Below the pieces are notes generated by a model that saw only the letters and a program-made list of their open reading frames with translations, was not told the origin of the DNA and ran no database searches. A stretch of 64,000 nucleotides of DNA from Bos javanicus. Taxonomy: Eukaryota; Chordata; Mammalia; Artiodactyla; Bovidae. This document shows, one piece after another, positions 44,651-56,354 of the stretch. The first letter of the stretch is position 1. Every line of letters starts with the position of its first letter. The stretch covers positions 33,521,925 through 33,585,924 of the forward strand of contig NC_083885.1 in assembly GCF_032452875.1 (NCBI RefSeq), given 5' to 3'. A program made the position numbers and the translations under genes.

Positions 44651-45269
44651 TGGACCTTGGTCTGGTCATCTCCAAAGCCCGCATTTCTTTCCCTACCAAT
44701 GACAGAGCCCTTCCTCTTTGCCTCTCGTGACCATATTGGGAGGAAATGTCAAGTATAATTCCTGAATCTTGAGCTTGAGAAAGCTTGAGAAAGTCAGGCC
44801 AAGAAGTGCTGCAAATATAGTGCACATGACATATCTGGTGGGAAGATAAAAAATGTCAAGTTTTGAAACCATGAATTATTTTCCTTCTGTTTCCTCAAAT
44901 CAGCACAAGCCCATCTGCGTGCGGTTTCCTAAGGCAGTATGCTGAGAACAAGTTTCATTGAGGTCTCCCCAGCTCCCTTAAACCTCCCGTGACACTGCCT
45001 GAAGGCACATAAGGCACAGGGCTTAGAAAGCTGGCGGCTGCCTGGTGGTAGATTCAGGAGCCCAGGCAAGACCTCGAACCCTATTCCTAAGTACCCAGCC
45101 TGACTACAGATAGCACAGCTTAAATTTATTTTCTTAGTAATTATTACAGATAAGAAAACATGCCTTCATCCCTCAATCAGAAAAAAATGGAGTTGGTTAA
45201 GAAATTTCCCAGGACAACATGTTCTACATTTCTTACTAAGGTGTGCGTGACTGATATTAGGGAGCAAAA
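44651..45269. other. Low-copy sequence, nothing recognised
   Basis: A direct 10-bp duplication AGCTTGAGAA occurs near 44772-44791. No gene or family was recognised. Confidence 0.4.
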
Positions 45270-45620
45270 GAGGATGCAAGTTCAGCACTTTATATACACT
45301 TTATATCCCACTCATCTTTATACTAACTGTGCAGGATGTGTGCTGTTATTGCCGTTATGACTGTTGCCAGTTTACAGATGAGGCTCATCAGTGACTATTA
45401 AAGTCCAAAGGACATTCATCTGGGCAAACCCAGACAGACTTGTGGAAGAGCTAGAGTTTGAACTAAGGTAGCTGAACTCCAGAGCCTGTGAATATTGGAG
45501 CAGTGATAGACTACTGAGAGAAAATGTGATCTAGTGTTCCCACTTCATAGATACAGAAAGTGAGTCCCAGATAAAAAGATGTGCCTTGAAAGTGTTCACA
45601 TAGTATGTTAGAGCCTTTGT
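45270..45620 (+). mobile_element. L2/MIR3-like fossils
   Basis: GTTTACAGATGAGGCTCATC..GAGCTAGAGTTTGAACTAAGG..CTCCAGAGCCTGTG (about 45350-45490) and CCCACTTCATAGATACAGAAAGTGAGTCCC (about 45538-45575) resemble the conserved patch of L2/MIR3 repeats. Confidence 0.55.
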
Positions 45621-46284
45621 CCTTATCTCCTTAGGCTCTTATTTACTCATACTTCCAATGACACATCTTTTCTTAGGTATTCTGAGGACTAACTACTTCA
45701 GCGGTCACCTTTAGTTATTCTGCCTAGATCCTCTTTGCTGGTGGGGGCACCCATCTCCCAACCCCCATGAATGCTGGTTGCTCATGGCTCAGAGCTGCAA
45801 TCTCTCAGAAGAACTGACCTTGACGAACAGGAGCCACAAGACCAGAGTGCACTGAGAGGCGATTCCCAGCTGTGCCCCCACAGTGGCTTCATGTAGCCAA
45901 CAAATGACTGACGTGAGAGTCACTTACAGGACTTTCTTTACGATGGGACCATACCTCTTCAGAACTCCTCATGAGATCAGTCCAAAAACAAGTCTCTGGC
46001 TGGGAAAACATCCTTTCTTTGCTTATTTTCTCTTGCCCTATTTTTACTCCTCTCAGTTTCCTTTTCCTTAAAATATCCTCCTTCAAGAAGCCACTTGCAT
46101 AAGAATCATCCATGTCTTAGACTCCATTGCTAGGGAAGCCATCCTAAGATACGGTCTAAGGAAAGAGGCAGTCGCACATTGCAAGGCATTGAGAGTGGAC
46201 ACTGAAGTCTTCGCCATTAAATTGTTTTCCCGGATACCATACTAGAATGTATTATGGGGTCTCAAAATAAGAACTCAATGTTGT
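45621..46284. other. Low-copy sequence, nothing recognised
   Basis: No gene or family was recognised. Opposed short frames at 45883-46113 overlap on both strands. Confidence 0.4.
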
Positions 46285-46410
46285 TTAAACTCAGAGGGGC
46301 CTTAAAGACATCTGGTCAATCCTTTCATTTTAGAGATGGGATGGCCAACACCCAGTGAGGGGAAGCAACTTACCCAGCTCACATAGAACTGGAACTCAAA
46401 CCAACTCCCA
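46285..46410 (+). mobile_element. MIR3/L2-like fossil
   Basis: CTTTCATTTTAGAGATGGGATGG, AGTGAGGGGAAGCAACTTACCCAG and CATAGAACTGGAACTCAAACC follow the MIR3-type order. Confidence 0.65.
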
Positions 46411-46744
46411 CAAACAACAGTACATACAGACCAAAGACAACTCACATTCCCATTCCTACATGGAATGTATTATCACTAGCTCCAAGAGAACTGGGAGAAC
46501 TTCTTTGTGGTAGAAGAAGGTGAGGTTGGTGTTCAGAGGTTTGATGAGATCCTGTCTGGCTACTCTCTTGTCTATAATCCATTGCTCACAGAATGAAAGC
46601 CGTGCTCCTTGGCCCAACAATTTGGTATTTTCACAGGGCAATGCCCTTGAGCCTTTGTGCCTGCCATCCCCTGCTCCCCAAGACACTTTGAGTTCATCTG
46701 CCCTTCATCTTTCTCTCACCCAAGCCTATTGTGCTATTGCTGGT
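46411..46744. other. Low-copy sequence, nothing recognised
   Basis: No family or gene was recognised. Opposed frames at 46456-46753 overlap on both strands. Confidence 0.4.
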
Positions 46745-46910
46745 CCTTACTAGAATATATGTAGAATTATAAGATAAAATACAAATGCCCAGTAAAATAT
46801 GAATTTCAGCTAAACAACATATATGTCCTGGTACAAATATGTCCCAAATATTGCCTGGGATATTCTTATACTAAAAAAGTATTTGTTGTGTACCTAATCT
46901 AGCATATTTG
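46745..46910. mobile_element. MER53-like palindromic DNA transposon fossil
   Basis: GATAAAATACAAATGCCCAG, AATTTCAGCTAAACAAC and ATGTCCCAAATATTGCC are followed by the complementary arm CTTATACTAAAAAAGTATTTGTTG. The same element type lies near 8.6 kb and 63.0 kb. Confidence 0.6.
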
Positions 46911-46949
46911 TTACTCCTTCTGCCTGAAATCCTCTGCCCCACAACTTAT

Positions 46950-47195
46950 GGGCACTGTGGGGGAAGGAGAGGAGGGACTAACTGAGAGAGTACTATTGAT
47001 TTATATACACTAGCACGTGTAAAACAGCTAGTGGGAAGCTGCTGTATAGCACAGGGAAATATACTCAATATCCTGTGATAAACCATAAGAAAAAGGATAT
47101 ATATATGTATACGTATAACTGAGTCACTTTGCTATGCAGCAGAAATTAACACAACATTGGAAATCAACTATACATCAGTGAAATTTAAGAAAAAA
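46950..47195 (+). mobile_element. L1 3' UTR, plus strand
   Basis: CTAGTGGGAAGCTGCTGTATAGC, CAGGGAAATATACTCAATATCC, TGAGTCACTTTGCTATGCAGCAG and GGAAATCAACTATACATCAG then an A-rich tail: the artiodactyl L1 3' UTR, strongly 5'-truncated. Confidence 0.9.
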
Positions 47196-47224
47196 AATAA
47201 GGACATGGATAGTAGCTAGACTGA

Positions 47225-47560
47225 TCGTGGAAAGTCTTTTGAGGACGAAACATTTTTAACTAGGATCTGAGAGATAAGAAATAATCTGTTGTATGAAAAG
47301 CAGAGAAAGGGGGTTTCAATGAGAAAGAACTGCCTGTGAGGAGGACCTGAGGCCAGCAAAAGCTTGTCACGTGTGAATCTGTTTGAGGAATCGAATAGCC
47401 AAGAGGGACAAGAAGCATGAGATAAGTACAGAGCTGTAAGCACCAGGTCACATGCGACCTTATCAGTTGTGTCCAGGAGGTTATTTGAAGGCAAGTAGGA
47501 GGCTGTTAATGGGCCTTCAGCAGAGCAGAGACAGAACTGGTTTAGGCAGAGATCACACTT
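47225..47560 (+). mobile_element. Probable ancient L2-like repeat
   Basis: AACTAGGATCTGAGAGATAAG, CTGAGGCCAGCAAAAGC and CAGGAGGTTATTTGAAGG resemble the same class of old mammalian repeat as at 23.0-23.4 kb. Strongly decayed. Confidence 0.4.
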
Positions 47561-47829
47561 ACTGCTATGAGCCTCTTTGATCTCTGAACCCCCAAAGTTC
47601 ATATTGAATGCACTTCATAAACATTTGATAAATAAACAAGTCTGTTACCTTAGTTGACCATCGCTTGCCTCATCTGTAACAGGACCTTTGGAACGTCCAT
47701 GCTGACACTTTCTCATCCAGGAAGAACAGCGGTCCACTGTTTACATGCCCCCACTTGTTAAGAAAGTTGTCAAGAGGTACTTAAGACTCTCAGAACACCC
47801 ATCCTCATTGGAAGGAGCTTTGGTCTAAA

Positions 47830-48076
47830 GAGCTTTACCCTCTGAGCCATCCGGGAAGCCCAAAAAGTGAGTGTTACTCAGTCAGTCATGTCTTAACTCT
47901 GGGACACCACGGACTGTAGGTTGCCAGGCTCCTCTGTTCATGGGATTTTCCAAACAAGAATACTGGAGTGGGTTGCCATTTCCTCCTCCAGGGGATCCTC
48001 CTGACTTAGGGATCAGCCCCACATCTCCTTCATTGACAGGTGAATTATTTACAACGTAGTCACCTGGGAAGCCCTC
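47830..48076 (-). mobile_element. Bov-tA SINE head plus a complete SINE, in tandem, minus strand
   Basis: TTTACCCTCTGAGCCATCCGGGAAGCCC at about 47832-47860 is the complement of a SINE head. A second, complete SINE follows (47868-48076), ending TAGTCACCTGGGAAGCCC. The two lie in the same orientation with about 8 bases between them. Confidence 0.85.
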
Positions 48077-48524
48077 TCAGGACTTTTGGGTCTCCAATAC
48101 CGCCCTGAACGTCTCTAAAGGTTTATAGCCTATTGCACCCCTTCTTTTTCCCAACTTGTGTCACGCCCAACATAACTTACACTGCTTAAACACCTTTTGT
48201 TCAAAGAGCTCTCTCCCCATCTTTTATTTTCAGCTCCAAAATGTCAAAATTCTTAGCACCTATCCTAGATGCCAAGGTCTTCCAGCCCACTCTGCTCTTC
48301 CTGTGCACCAATGGGAAGGTCCATACCCTGCCCTGAGCACTGCAGCCCTGCATCAAGACCTTTCTCCCATCCTGGTTGTTGTCTACCACTTGCTAAGGTC
48401 AGTTACATCCCACCATGGCCATCGGTTCCTTTAATGAGCCAGGGATACCAGTTCTCCCTTTCTGAATGCCCCACAGCATCAAGCCTTATTATTGGAAAAA
48501 GGAGAGAAAGGAGGCAGAGAGCAC
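48077..48524. other. Low-copy sequence, possibly L2-like
   Basis: Open frames on both strands overlap and have no recognised domain. No gene was recognised. Confidence 0.35.
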
Positions 48525-48725
48525 AATCTACCAACTAGCATTTCATCTCACTTTTACAGCCATCCCATATGATAAATCTACTAGCCCCATTATTCAGATG
48601 AGAAAACTGAGGTTCACAGAGGTTAAGCAAAAACCTCGACCCCTAGGTCTTAAGGGACCAAGTCTGGATTTAACTCTGAGCCCATCTAATTCTAAGACTG
48701 ATGTCTCCCCAGCCTCCACTCCACC
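48525..48725 (+). mobile_element. L2/MIR3-like fossil
   Basis: CCCCATTATTCAGATGAGAAAACTGAGGTTCACAGAGG is a clear match to the conserved L2/MIR3 segment, followed by GTCTGGATTTAACTCTGAGCCC. Confidence 0.75.
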
Positions 48726-49139
48726 CTAACAAAGCTACTTTGCTTTTTAAGACTATCTGCCTTCCTCTCCCATCTGCAATACACTCTTCTCCTGCACTTA
48801 TTGCAAAGATCACCTGTACGGCACCTCACACCTTTCCCCCGGCCCTCCCCTGAAATCTGGCATTTAAATGGGACTGAGCCGCTGAGCCTCCTGCAAACAC
48901 CACAGGACTGGAGGGACTGTGTGCATTCCCAGGGACCAGATTGGCCCCGAGGCCCCAGTGTGCACTACATCTGCCACAGGAGCGATGAGACATTTTAGTC
49001 CCATTTAGTCTCACTTGTTTGCAGAGCTCATCTGGCACTTTTCTCTGAGAAATCAAACATTATAGTCACAGCAAAAAAAAAAAAAGTCATTTACCCTATT
49101 CTGCAGGTCATAAGTGGTTGCCTATAACAAGAAATCTCC
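48726..49139. other. Low-copy sequence with an A-run
   Basis: A-run at about 49072-49085. No gene or family was recognised. Confidence 0.4.
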
Positions 49140-49780
49140 TTCTAGTTGACCACTGTCAAAAAATAAAATCTCCTTTGCAAAGACTGAGAGGCGTTACATG
49201 ATCAGGCCCCTGGTCTCTTCCCCCTGCTGTTCCAGTCCACCCACAGGTGGGCTCTGACCACACACGGGGCTGAGAATGCCCACATCCCAAGACCTTGGCA
49301 TGGAAATAAGTCCACACTCCTGGTGGTGCTCTTTGCTCTACCTCGACTCTATAATCATCTATGTTTCTGGTGAGCTTCTTGTCAACCTCTAAAATGTATC
49401 TCACCAACAACCCTCTCTTGAGCTTTCTCAGAATCCTGTGGCTTTGTTAACAGAATGAATAACTTTCAAAAGTGGTGAGAACACAGCTCCCTGTACAAAC
49501 CGCTACCCATCACTCATCCAACAAGTGCAAATGCATCACCTCCTAGGTGCCACGTGCTGTGTCAGGCTCTGCAGAAACACCAAACGACCGAAGAAACTAA
49601 AGCCTTTGCTTCGTGAGACTTATGCTCTTGGGCATGGATCGCCCCATTGTCTGAGGCTCCTCCAGTGTACTGTCTGTGTCTCCAGGAAAGAACAATTCAT
49701 TCCCAACTTTGTTTCTCCAGGACAAAGCATGGCACCCAATACTTGGTAGACATTCAATCTTTGTCTTTACATTCAACTGC
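49140..49780. mobile_element. L2-like fragments
   Basis: GCGTTACATGATCAGGCCCC (about 49190), CTCCTAGGTGCCACGTGCTGTGTCAGGC (about 49540) and AAAGCATGGCACCCAATACTTGG (about 49720-49750) each resemble LINE-2 3' landmarks. They may be separate copies. Confidence 0.45.
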
Positions 49781-50416
49781 GGAAGTTACATGTCATGATT
49801 GTGTAACACTACCAGGAAGTCAGCATGCCTGGCTCTGCCCCAAACAACCTGCATGATCCCAGAACAAAACCACTCCTGGTCTCGGAAAGAATTCCCTTGC
49901 TGAAATTGACAGTTGGAGAGGAGATGCTCTTTGGGGTTACTTAGGGCAATTTGCTTCAAATGAACTACATAATCTACAGTGTATTTTTCATAAGAGAGAA
50001 AAATAAAATACAAAGCTCTGGGTAGAACCTAACTGGACATGGAGTGAGAATTACCAGGAAGTCCCTAAGTTTCAGCCACTGCCTTCTGATCCTAAGCCCA
50101 AGGGCCCGCTGACAACCTAAGAGCCCATCTTCAAATCAATCTCATTGATACTGCTCTGTAACAAAGCTACGTCCCAACAGACGACAGCTCACAGGTGCTG
50201 CTTGGGGGGGTCTTGCCATCCTGTGTGACTGTGTCTGAGTCTCATGCTAGGGTGAGAAATGTCCTGAAGATCTGACCCTCTGTGACAGCAACCTTTCTTC
50301 TTAACACAAAATAGCTCTAAACGTGGTATGAAGGAGAACTTGAAACCTCACCAATCCGTCCTCAAGATGCATACCGTTTCTAGTGAATAGGGGAGACAGG
50401 TATTGTGGTGGATGTT
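49781..50416. other. Low-copy sequence, nothing recognised
   Basis: No gene or family was recognised. Confidence 0.4.
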
Positions 50417-50427
50417 ATGAACAGAAT

Positions 50428-50803
50428 AAAAAAGCCTGAGTGCCAAAGAATTGATGCTTTTGAGCTGTGGTGCTGGAGAAGACTCTTGAGAGTCCCTGGG
50501 ACAGGAAGGAAATCAAACCAGTCAATCCTAAAGGAAATCAACCCTGAATATTCACTGGAAGGACAGATGCTGAAGCTGAAGCTCCAATATTTTGGCCACT
50601 TGATGTGAAGAACCAACTCACTGTTAAAGACCCCGATGCTGGGAAACATTGAGGGCGGGAGGAGAAGAGGGTGGCAGAGGATGAGATGGTTGGTTGGCAT
50701 CACTGACTTGAGCAAATTCTGGAAGATAGTGATGGACAGGGAAGCCGGGCATGCTACCACCTATGGGGTCACAACAGGTGGGACACAGCTTAGCAAGTGG
50801 ACA
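50428..50803 (+). mobile_element. BovB LINE 3' fragment, older copy, with TSD
   Basis: Plus strand, from GCCTGAGTGCCAAAGAATTG (polyprotein C-terminal coding: IDAFELWCWRRLLRVP) to the end of the element. More diverged than other copies. ATGAACAGAAT lies at 50417-50427 and 50804-50814 (11-bp duplication). The usual ACTGA tail is degraded. Confidence 0.9.
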
Positions 50804-50814
50804 ATGAACAGAAT

Positions 50815-51699
50815 GGGAAAACCCCTTAGGTTATTTTTCCTTCACCTAGACATGGCAGCCATTATGAACTAAAGATGGTTAATGACCAGAGGAAGAGAAC
50901 GTGAAGTCACTGTGCCTTAGGTCCCTGTTTGGAAAACCTCCTTTAAAGGTTGAAAAGAGGAATAATGCTTGAGTGGGGAGTAGTGACTGGACCTCTCTCT
51001 ACCTAAAACCCTGCCCTTAATAATCACCCTGCTCCAGAGACTTCTCACTAACTTCTGCTGTCAAGTCTACATTGGCCTCAGGGAGTGCTGTTTGTCATGT
51101 AAATATCATCCCCATTATGGATACAGAACCCTCCCCTTAATTCTTTGTGCCTCCAATTCAGACTGATAAATGTCTTGGGAAAAACAAAAGGGAAACAAAT
51201 TCAGAGCATCTTGTAAAAGTTGAAAATCAGATCCCTTGACCTAGCAGATCTGACTTGATCTCTGAACTCTGTGGCATATTCATTCTAGCACCGGGTTGGC
51301 CTCGATAAACTTATACCACCCTGGAGCCCACAGCGTGAGGTCTACCCTCTCAGAATTCCAGGCACAAGAGAATGAGTCTCAGAAAAAAAGGCAAGAAAGT
51401 GTTTCCCTGTGCTGTCAAAGGCTCGCTTAGCAAGACCCAATCTTCTAAGGGACAGAACTCCTGCTGGGGGCCCATCTCTTCCTGGAGGGACCTCGGTCCT
51501 GGCTTTATGGCCGCAGGGTTATCAGGTGAAAATTTAGTCCAGTATGGCCAACATCCTCTTTCCTGACTGGTGATAGATTCGTGTGGTTCACAAGAGTTGG
51601 GGTTTGTACATCCACCTGTTCACTGGACATTTCCTCAAATGCCCCTCCTGATCCCCATCCTCCTGGATCACAGACTGCTCCTCTCCTGGCATTCCCCAT
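50815..51699. other. Low-copy sequence, nothing recognised
   Basis: No gene or family was recognised. Confidence 0.4.
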
Positions 51700-52015
51700 T
51701 TCAGAGCAGCACCAGACACCCCACAGCAAAAAACACAGATGCTCTCTGACTCCTTTCCCTTGACCTTCCCATGCCTCCTCTCACCACACCCCGCTGACTT
51801 TATGCAGACAAGTCCCAGCTCTCCTTACTCTCCACTTCCACACCTCTGTCCTCTTTCATACCACTGTCTCCTCCTCCCCAGCTGGTTGTCTTTACCCTGG
51901 ATCCCTCCTTTACCAAGCATGTGGCTCTCATGACATCGTTCCCTGAAAATCTGTCCAAGTCTTCTTACTCCTCCACCTCAAAACCTCCAGAAGCTACTCA
52001 TTACCATAAAATCAA
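51700..52015. mobile_element. Possible L2-like fragment
   Basis: ACCTCAAAACCTCCAGAAGC followed by ACTCATTACCATAAAATCAAGG, with C/T-rich sequence before it, resembles an old LINE-2 segment. Weak. Confidence 0.35.
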
Positions 52016-52599
52016 GGATTTTTTTTTTCAAGCATTTTACCAAGTGTTTCCCAGCTAAATGTAATGCAAACGAGAGGTTTTCTGAAAATACATCTGGGAA
52101 ACTAGAGTAGTACTTTCGAAAAATATGTTTAAATGCAGGATTTCTCCATGGCTTTGACAAGATATTGATAAGTAGGTTGATAAGTATATTGGTGACCCAT
52201 GGATATAATAGAATATATTGGGTAACTTTCCACAAATTATTTTATCAAAAAACTGTTTTAGCGGTATTTTATGGTACTCATGTCACTTGGAAACTGTATT
52301 TAAAAATTCTGGTGTATAATATGAATCACAGAGTCTATATTCTGGCATTTAATGTACTGTGTAATTTAGCTCTACTTCCCTTTCTTTCCTCAATTTCATC
52401 CATATAACAATGCTTAGCTTGTTGGACTTTTAATTATAAAATAAATGCATGATTTTTTATGAAGTTAAATAAGAAACTTTATAAAGAATTTAAAATTTAT
52501 TTTTCTTCAAATTCATGCCTTGCCTTAAGATAATGAAATGATACCATTTTTTTTTAATTGTTCTGTTTCTTGTTTTAGCTATGCTTATAGCCACACAGA
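52016..52599. other. AT-rich low-copy sequence
   Basis: A T-run at about 52020-52029 and AT-rich sequence. No gene or family was recognised. Confidence 0.4.
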
Positions 52600-52965
52600 C
52601 AAAGATATACAGGTTTACTTATTCTTTTTCTTCCTCCTTTTTTTTCACTAAAAAATCATATAAAGTTTTATACATTATTCTGCAGCATCTTTTTGTGTCA
52701 TCGACAGTGTTTTCCTGGACATCTTTCCAGATTAATGGACATTGATCTTTATCGTTCACTGGAGTAGCTTTGAAATCTACTACAGTGCAAATGCACCAAA
52801 ATACCACGGTTTATTCAATCACTTCCCTGTTGATGGATTGCTAGCATTCTAGTCATTTGGAGAGTTTTCATTTTTTGTTTAATGCATACAGTGCTACGAT
52901 AAACATTCATAATAAAATCCTTTCAACTTATTTCTGAAGGATTAGTGTCCCAAAAGTCGACAAAA
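52600..52965 (-). mobile_element. Old L1 3' region, antisense, decayed
   Basis: CAAATGCACCAAAATACCACGG, TCACTTCCCTGTTGATGGATTGC and GTGCTACGATAAACATTCATAATAAA are decayed forms of the antisense L1 landmarks. Confidence 0.55.
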
Positions 52966-53387
52966 CTCATTTTTTCATGAAAAGCTCCTGTTATTCACTT
53001 TTAGTAGCTCTTGGATGAGATGAAGACCCACCGAAGTGGTCAAGGGCAGACTCTGAACCCCTGGCTGGAGCCCATCATCCTAAAGGTGAGACCATCTGCC
53101 TTCTGCAGTCAGCTCCTTCTGGACACAGTGGGCAGATGACCGGCCTCCTGGTTCATCACAGGACACTGGTCCCCAACCACCTCCCTCATGTTCCTCGATG
53201 ATCCTCCCTGAGCTGCGTCTCAGTGACACCTTCGTTTAGAGAAAGCCAAGGGCATCAACCATGTGATACCAGCAGGGGATGATGCACAGAAAGGGCACGT
53301 GACTCAGAGCCTGCCGTGCCCGCAGAGTCCAGAAGTCAGGAATCAGAAGGGAGCATTGCTGCCGTGGGTATGGGCTGCTCTGTCCTC
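52966..53387. other. Low-copy sequence, nothing recognised
   Basis: No gene or family was recognised. Confidence 0.4.
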
Positions 53388-53575
53388 TGCAGGGCTTCCC
53401 AACCTCTGGGACCTAAGGCCTGGTGATCTGAGGTGGAGCTGACGTCATAATATCAGAAATAAAGTGCACAATAAATGCAATGTTCTTGAATCATCCTCAA
53501 ACCAACCCTCCCACTCCAGTCAGTGGAAAAAGTTATCTTCCGTGAAACTGGTCCCTGGTGCCGAAAAGGCCGAGG
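53388..53575. mobile_element. hAT-type DNA transposon fossil with both ends
   Basis: Left end CTTCCCAACCTCTGGGACC and right end GAAACTGGTCCCTGGTGCCG, with AATAAAGTGCACAATAAATGC between, match the ends and interior of a mammalian nonautonomous element with a GGTCCCCAACCTTTTTGGCACC terminus. I do not trust the family number from memory. Frames at 53464-53837 overlap it and are not genes. Confidence 0.5.
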
Positions 53576-53911
53576 ACAGCTGCTCTGGAGTGACTGCAGG
53601 CTGCACACGCAGACCCTGCCTGGGGACTGGCTGCCAGTGGACCCCGTTCAGGAGAGAGTCGGTCCTGGGAGATGTCCACCTTTCCTCCTTCCCTCCTCTC
53701 TGCATTTGAAACCCATCCTTCTGCCTAAGCTACAAGTGACACTACAACTTACTTACAGATTTTGTTATTTTAGCCTTGGTTTCATCAACCATCAAATGGG
53801 AATAATAGTAACAACTCATAGGGATGTGAAGATTTAGTAAGTATAATCTATTTCCCTTCAAATCAGCGCTCAGATACAGATGATGTAACAGACACACACA
53901 TATATTATACA

Positions 53912-54118
53912 AGCGCATGTGCTCCGTCACGTCCGACTCTTTGTGAGCCTATGGACTGTAGCCCGCCAGGCTCCTCTATCCATGGAATTCTCCAGGCAAG
54001 AATACTGGATCAGGTTGCCATTTCCTACTCCAGGGGAATCTTCCTGACCCGGGGATTGAACTTGGTGTCTCCTGCATTGGCAGGCAGGTTATTTACCACT
54101 GTGCCACCTGGGAAGCCC
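53912..54118 (-). mobile_element. Bov-tA/BovA2 SINE, complete, with 10-bp TSD
   Basis: From AGCGCATGTGCTCCGTCACG to CACTGTGCCACCTGGGAAGC on the plus strand. ATATTATACA flanks it at 53902-53911 and 54119-54128. Confidence 0.93.
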
Positions 54119-54289
54119 ATATTATACACAAAAAGTGCTTAAAACAGTGATCCATAGCACTGTCCCAGGAAGCCTTAGCTCTTACTTCTGGCTATATGCC
54201 CATCACCAGGGCAGGTCTCCCAGGAACACCCCAGCCCAAGACACCATGGAACACTCTGTTCCCTATGCCTGGCATGACGCCACACCCCT

Positions 54290-54600
54290 GACCTCTGCCT
54301 TTATGCCTGTCTCCTCTGAGACTGACCTTCCCTCATCTCAAGGCCCGCTTGCCCACATCCCTCTCCTCTTCAGAAGCTCACTTCAACTTATAAAGCCTTC
54401 CAGGCTTCTCACCTGTCTCGCAACACCCCCAAAGCTTTCACTCTCCCATCTTCTTTTATAACAGCTTTCCTCCTTAGTCTGATCATTTTCTGCCTTGTAT
54501 TACAGTCATGCATGCCCTTGACTTTCTCTCACTTGGAAGGCAAGTTCCTTGGCAACGTGGCTGAAATCCTTCCATTCCCTTAGCTGTCTGCCACAGTGAC
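54290..54600. mobile_element. Possible L2-like fragment
   Basis: CACTTCAACTTATAAAGCCTTCCAGG and CACTTGGAAGGCAAGTTCC resemble a LINE-2 3' segment. Weak. Confidence 0.35.
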
Positions 54601-55539
54601 TGACAACACAGCGACGCTAAACACAGACTGGCCAAGTGAAAGCTGTCATCTTAGGAGCCCCTGGCAGTGACAGTGTCTTTGCCCATCTTTGAATTCCATT
54701 CCACTGCTGCATAAGCACTGAGGCTTCCTCTCAATGGGTCGATAGCTGAGTAGGTCCACTGCAGTGCTGGGGAAGGCAGGATGGTCACAGTGTTATGTTA
54801 AGTCTAGAGCTCTGGCCGGGTAACCACGTGGACACAGGGACTGGTCTCTCTGGCTCAGAGCATCTGGAGCTAGAGCCCTCCCATGGGTATGAGTCCACAC
54901 ACCTCACCCATTCCTCATCATCTGTGTCAGAGCCCCAATTTTAACTTGAAGTGCAGTGTCTGACCCAACTGAAATGGAATCCAGGGAAGGTCGAATCCTA
55001 TTAAGTCACCAGACCATAAAGCAGAAAGGTATAAAGTTGACAAATTGCTTCTCCCAGTGGCGGCAGCTGTGAAGCACGCAGCAAGGCTGGGCTCTGACCC
55101 AGGAAAGGCCAACAGAGAGTCCCTCCTTCTTCCCTGAGCCTGGCCTCAACGTCCAACATCCCTTCCCAGTGGAGGTGGCATTAAGTGTCTAACGAGTAAG
55201 TGCTTAGCACGGTTCCCTGTATTTTATTTCTCAATTCAAACAGAACCTGGGCATACTAGGTCAGGCCTGCCTACAGGATAAGAAGTTCACAGTGACTCTT
55301 TCAAAAAGGATTTCCGCTGGTGCTGCTCCGAGTTACCACTGTACACGTCCCACCAGCCTGCCCTTTCCCTCCCAACCAGTCCCGGGAGGAGCTGAAGCTG
55401 TCAATCACGGGTTCCTGAGGAGTTCTCCAGGCTCCACTGAGCATGCACTCAACTCCCCTTCTACGCTCTGTCAGCCACCAAGGGGACTGTGTCCAGGAGG
55501 GAAGAGGTTGAGGAGGGAGGCAAATGCCACATAATTTTA
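54601..55539. other. Low-copy sequence, nothing recognised
   Basis: No gene or repeat family was recognised. Confidence 0.4.
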
Positions 55540-55700
55540 TCTACATTATCCCCCGGAATTCTCCCTACAACCATGTCATGTCAGTATTAGATGAGATCCG
55601 CCTTGTAAAAATGAACAAAGAGAGGATAGTCACTCATCCAAGGTCAAGTAGGTAGTATCAGCACAAAGTCAAGCTGCATACAAGGTTGAATCCTTCCGGT
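55540..55700 (+). mobile_element. L2/MIR3-like fossil
   Basis: ATTATCCCCCGGAATTCTCCC and CATCCAAGGTCAAGTAGGTAGTATC are decayed forms of the L2/MIR3 conserved segment. Confidence 0.5.
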
Positions 55701-56164
55701 TAAAGTTAACTTTGAGTCTGTCACACAGCACACCTCCCTGGCTGTCTCCAAAGCCCCTCCTCCAGCACACAATTGCCTCCCTGAACTATAAAAGGTATCA
55801 CCCTCCCTCTAAGAAGGGTGCCTAGCCATTCCATCCTAGGACCTTTCAGTGGACTTTACAACTTCCTAGGAACAACCTGCTAAGAGTTCTGTCAACAACA
55901 TTAGGCTGCTGGTCTCTGGTCTCAGTATTTCTCTGGGGCCCCTGCCCATTTATTTGACCCAGATAGTTCCTGCTCTTGGCATCATTGCTACCCTGATGCC
56001 CCCCAGCTCCTCACGTCAGCTCTTAGACATGGCTCCCAGTTCTCAACTTAGATGCCTTGGTCTAACAAGCTATTAGGAACAGCTTCGTCCTCTGAACGTC
56101 AAATGTTCTTACTCAGAATTTTGAAATAGGACTCAGTTTTCCCATTTTCAGAAGTTTTCCTTCT
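55701..56164. other. Low-copy sequence, nothing recognised
   Basis: CTATAAAAGG near 55788 is TATA-like, but no other promoter feature was seen. No gene or family was recognised. Confidence 0.4.
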
Positions 56165-56312
56165 CCTTAAGCACAGTAGTGAACCTCTACAAGCCTCACT
56201 TTCTCATCTGTCCAAGGGATATTAACTGTTCCTCTTTCCTTAGGAGATAAAATGTCAGCCCTATTTCATGCGTATGAAGTGTTAGGATAGTAACTAGCAC
56301 AGAATGAAAGCT
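56165..56312 (+). mobile_element. MIR-like SINE
   Basis: CTACAAGCCTCACTTTCTCATCTG, GGAGATAAAATGTCAG, GTGTTAGGATAGTAACTAGCACAGAATGAAAGCTCA follow the MIR 3' half. Confidence 0.7.
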
Positions 56313-56354
56313 CAGGACACACTCTCCCCATGCTCCTTCTCATCAGCCACTAAC

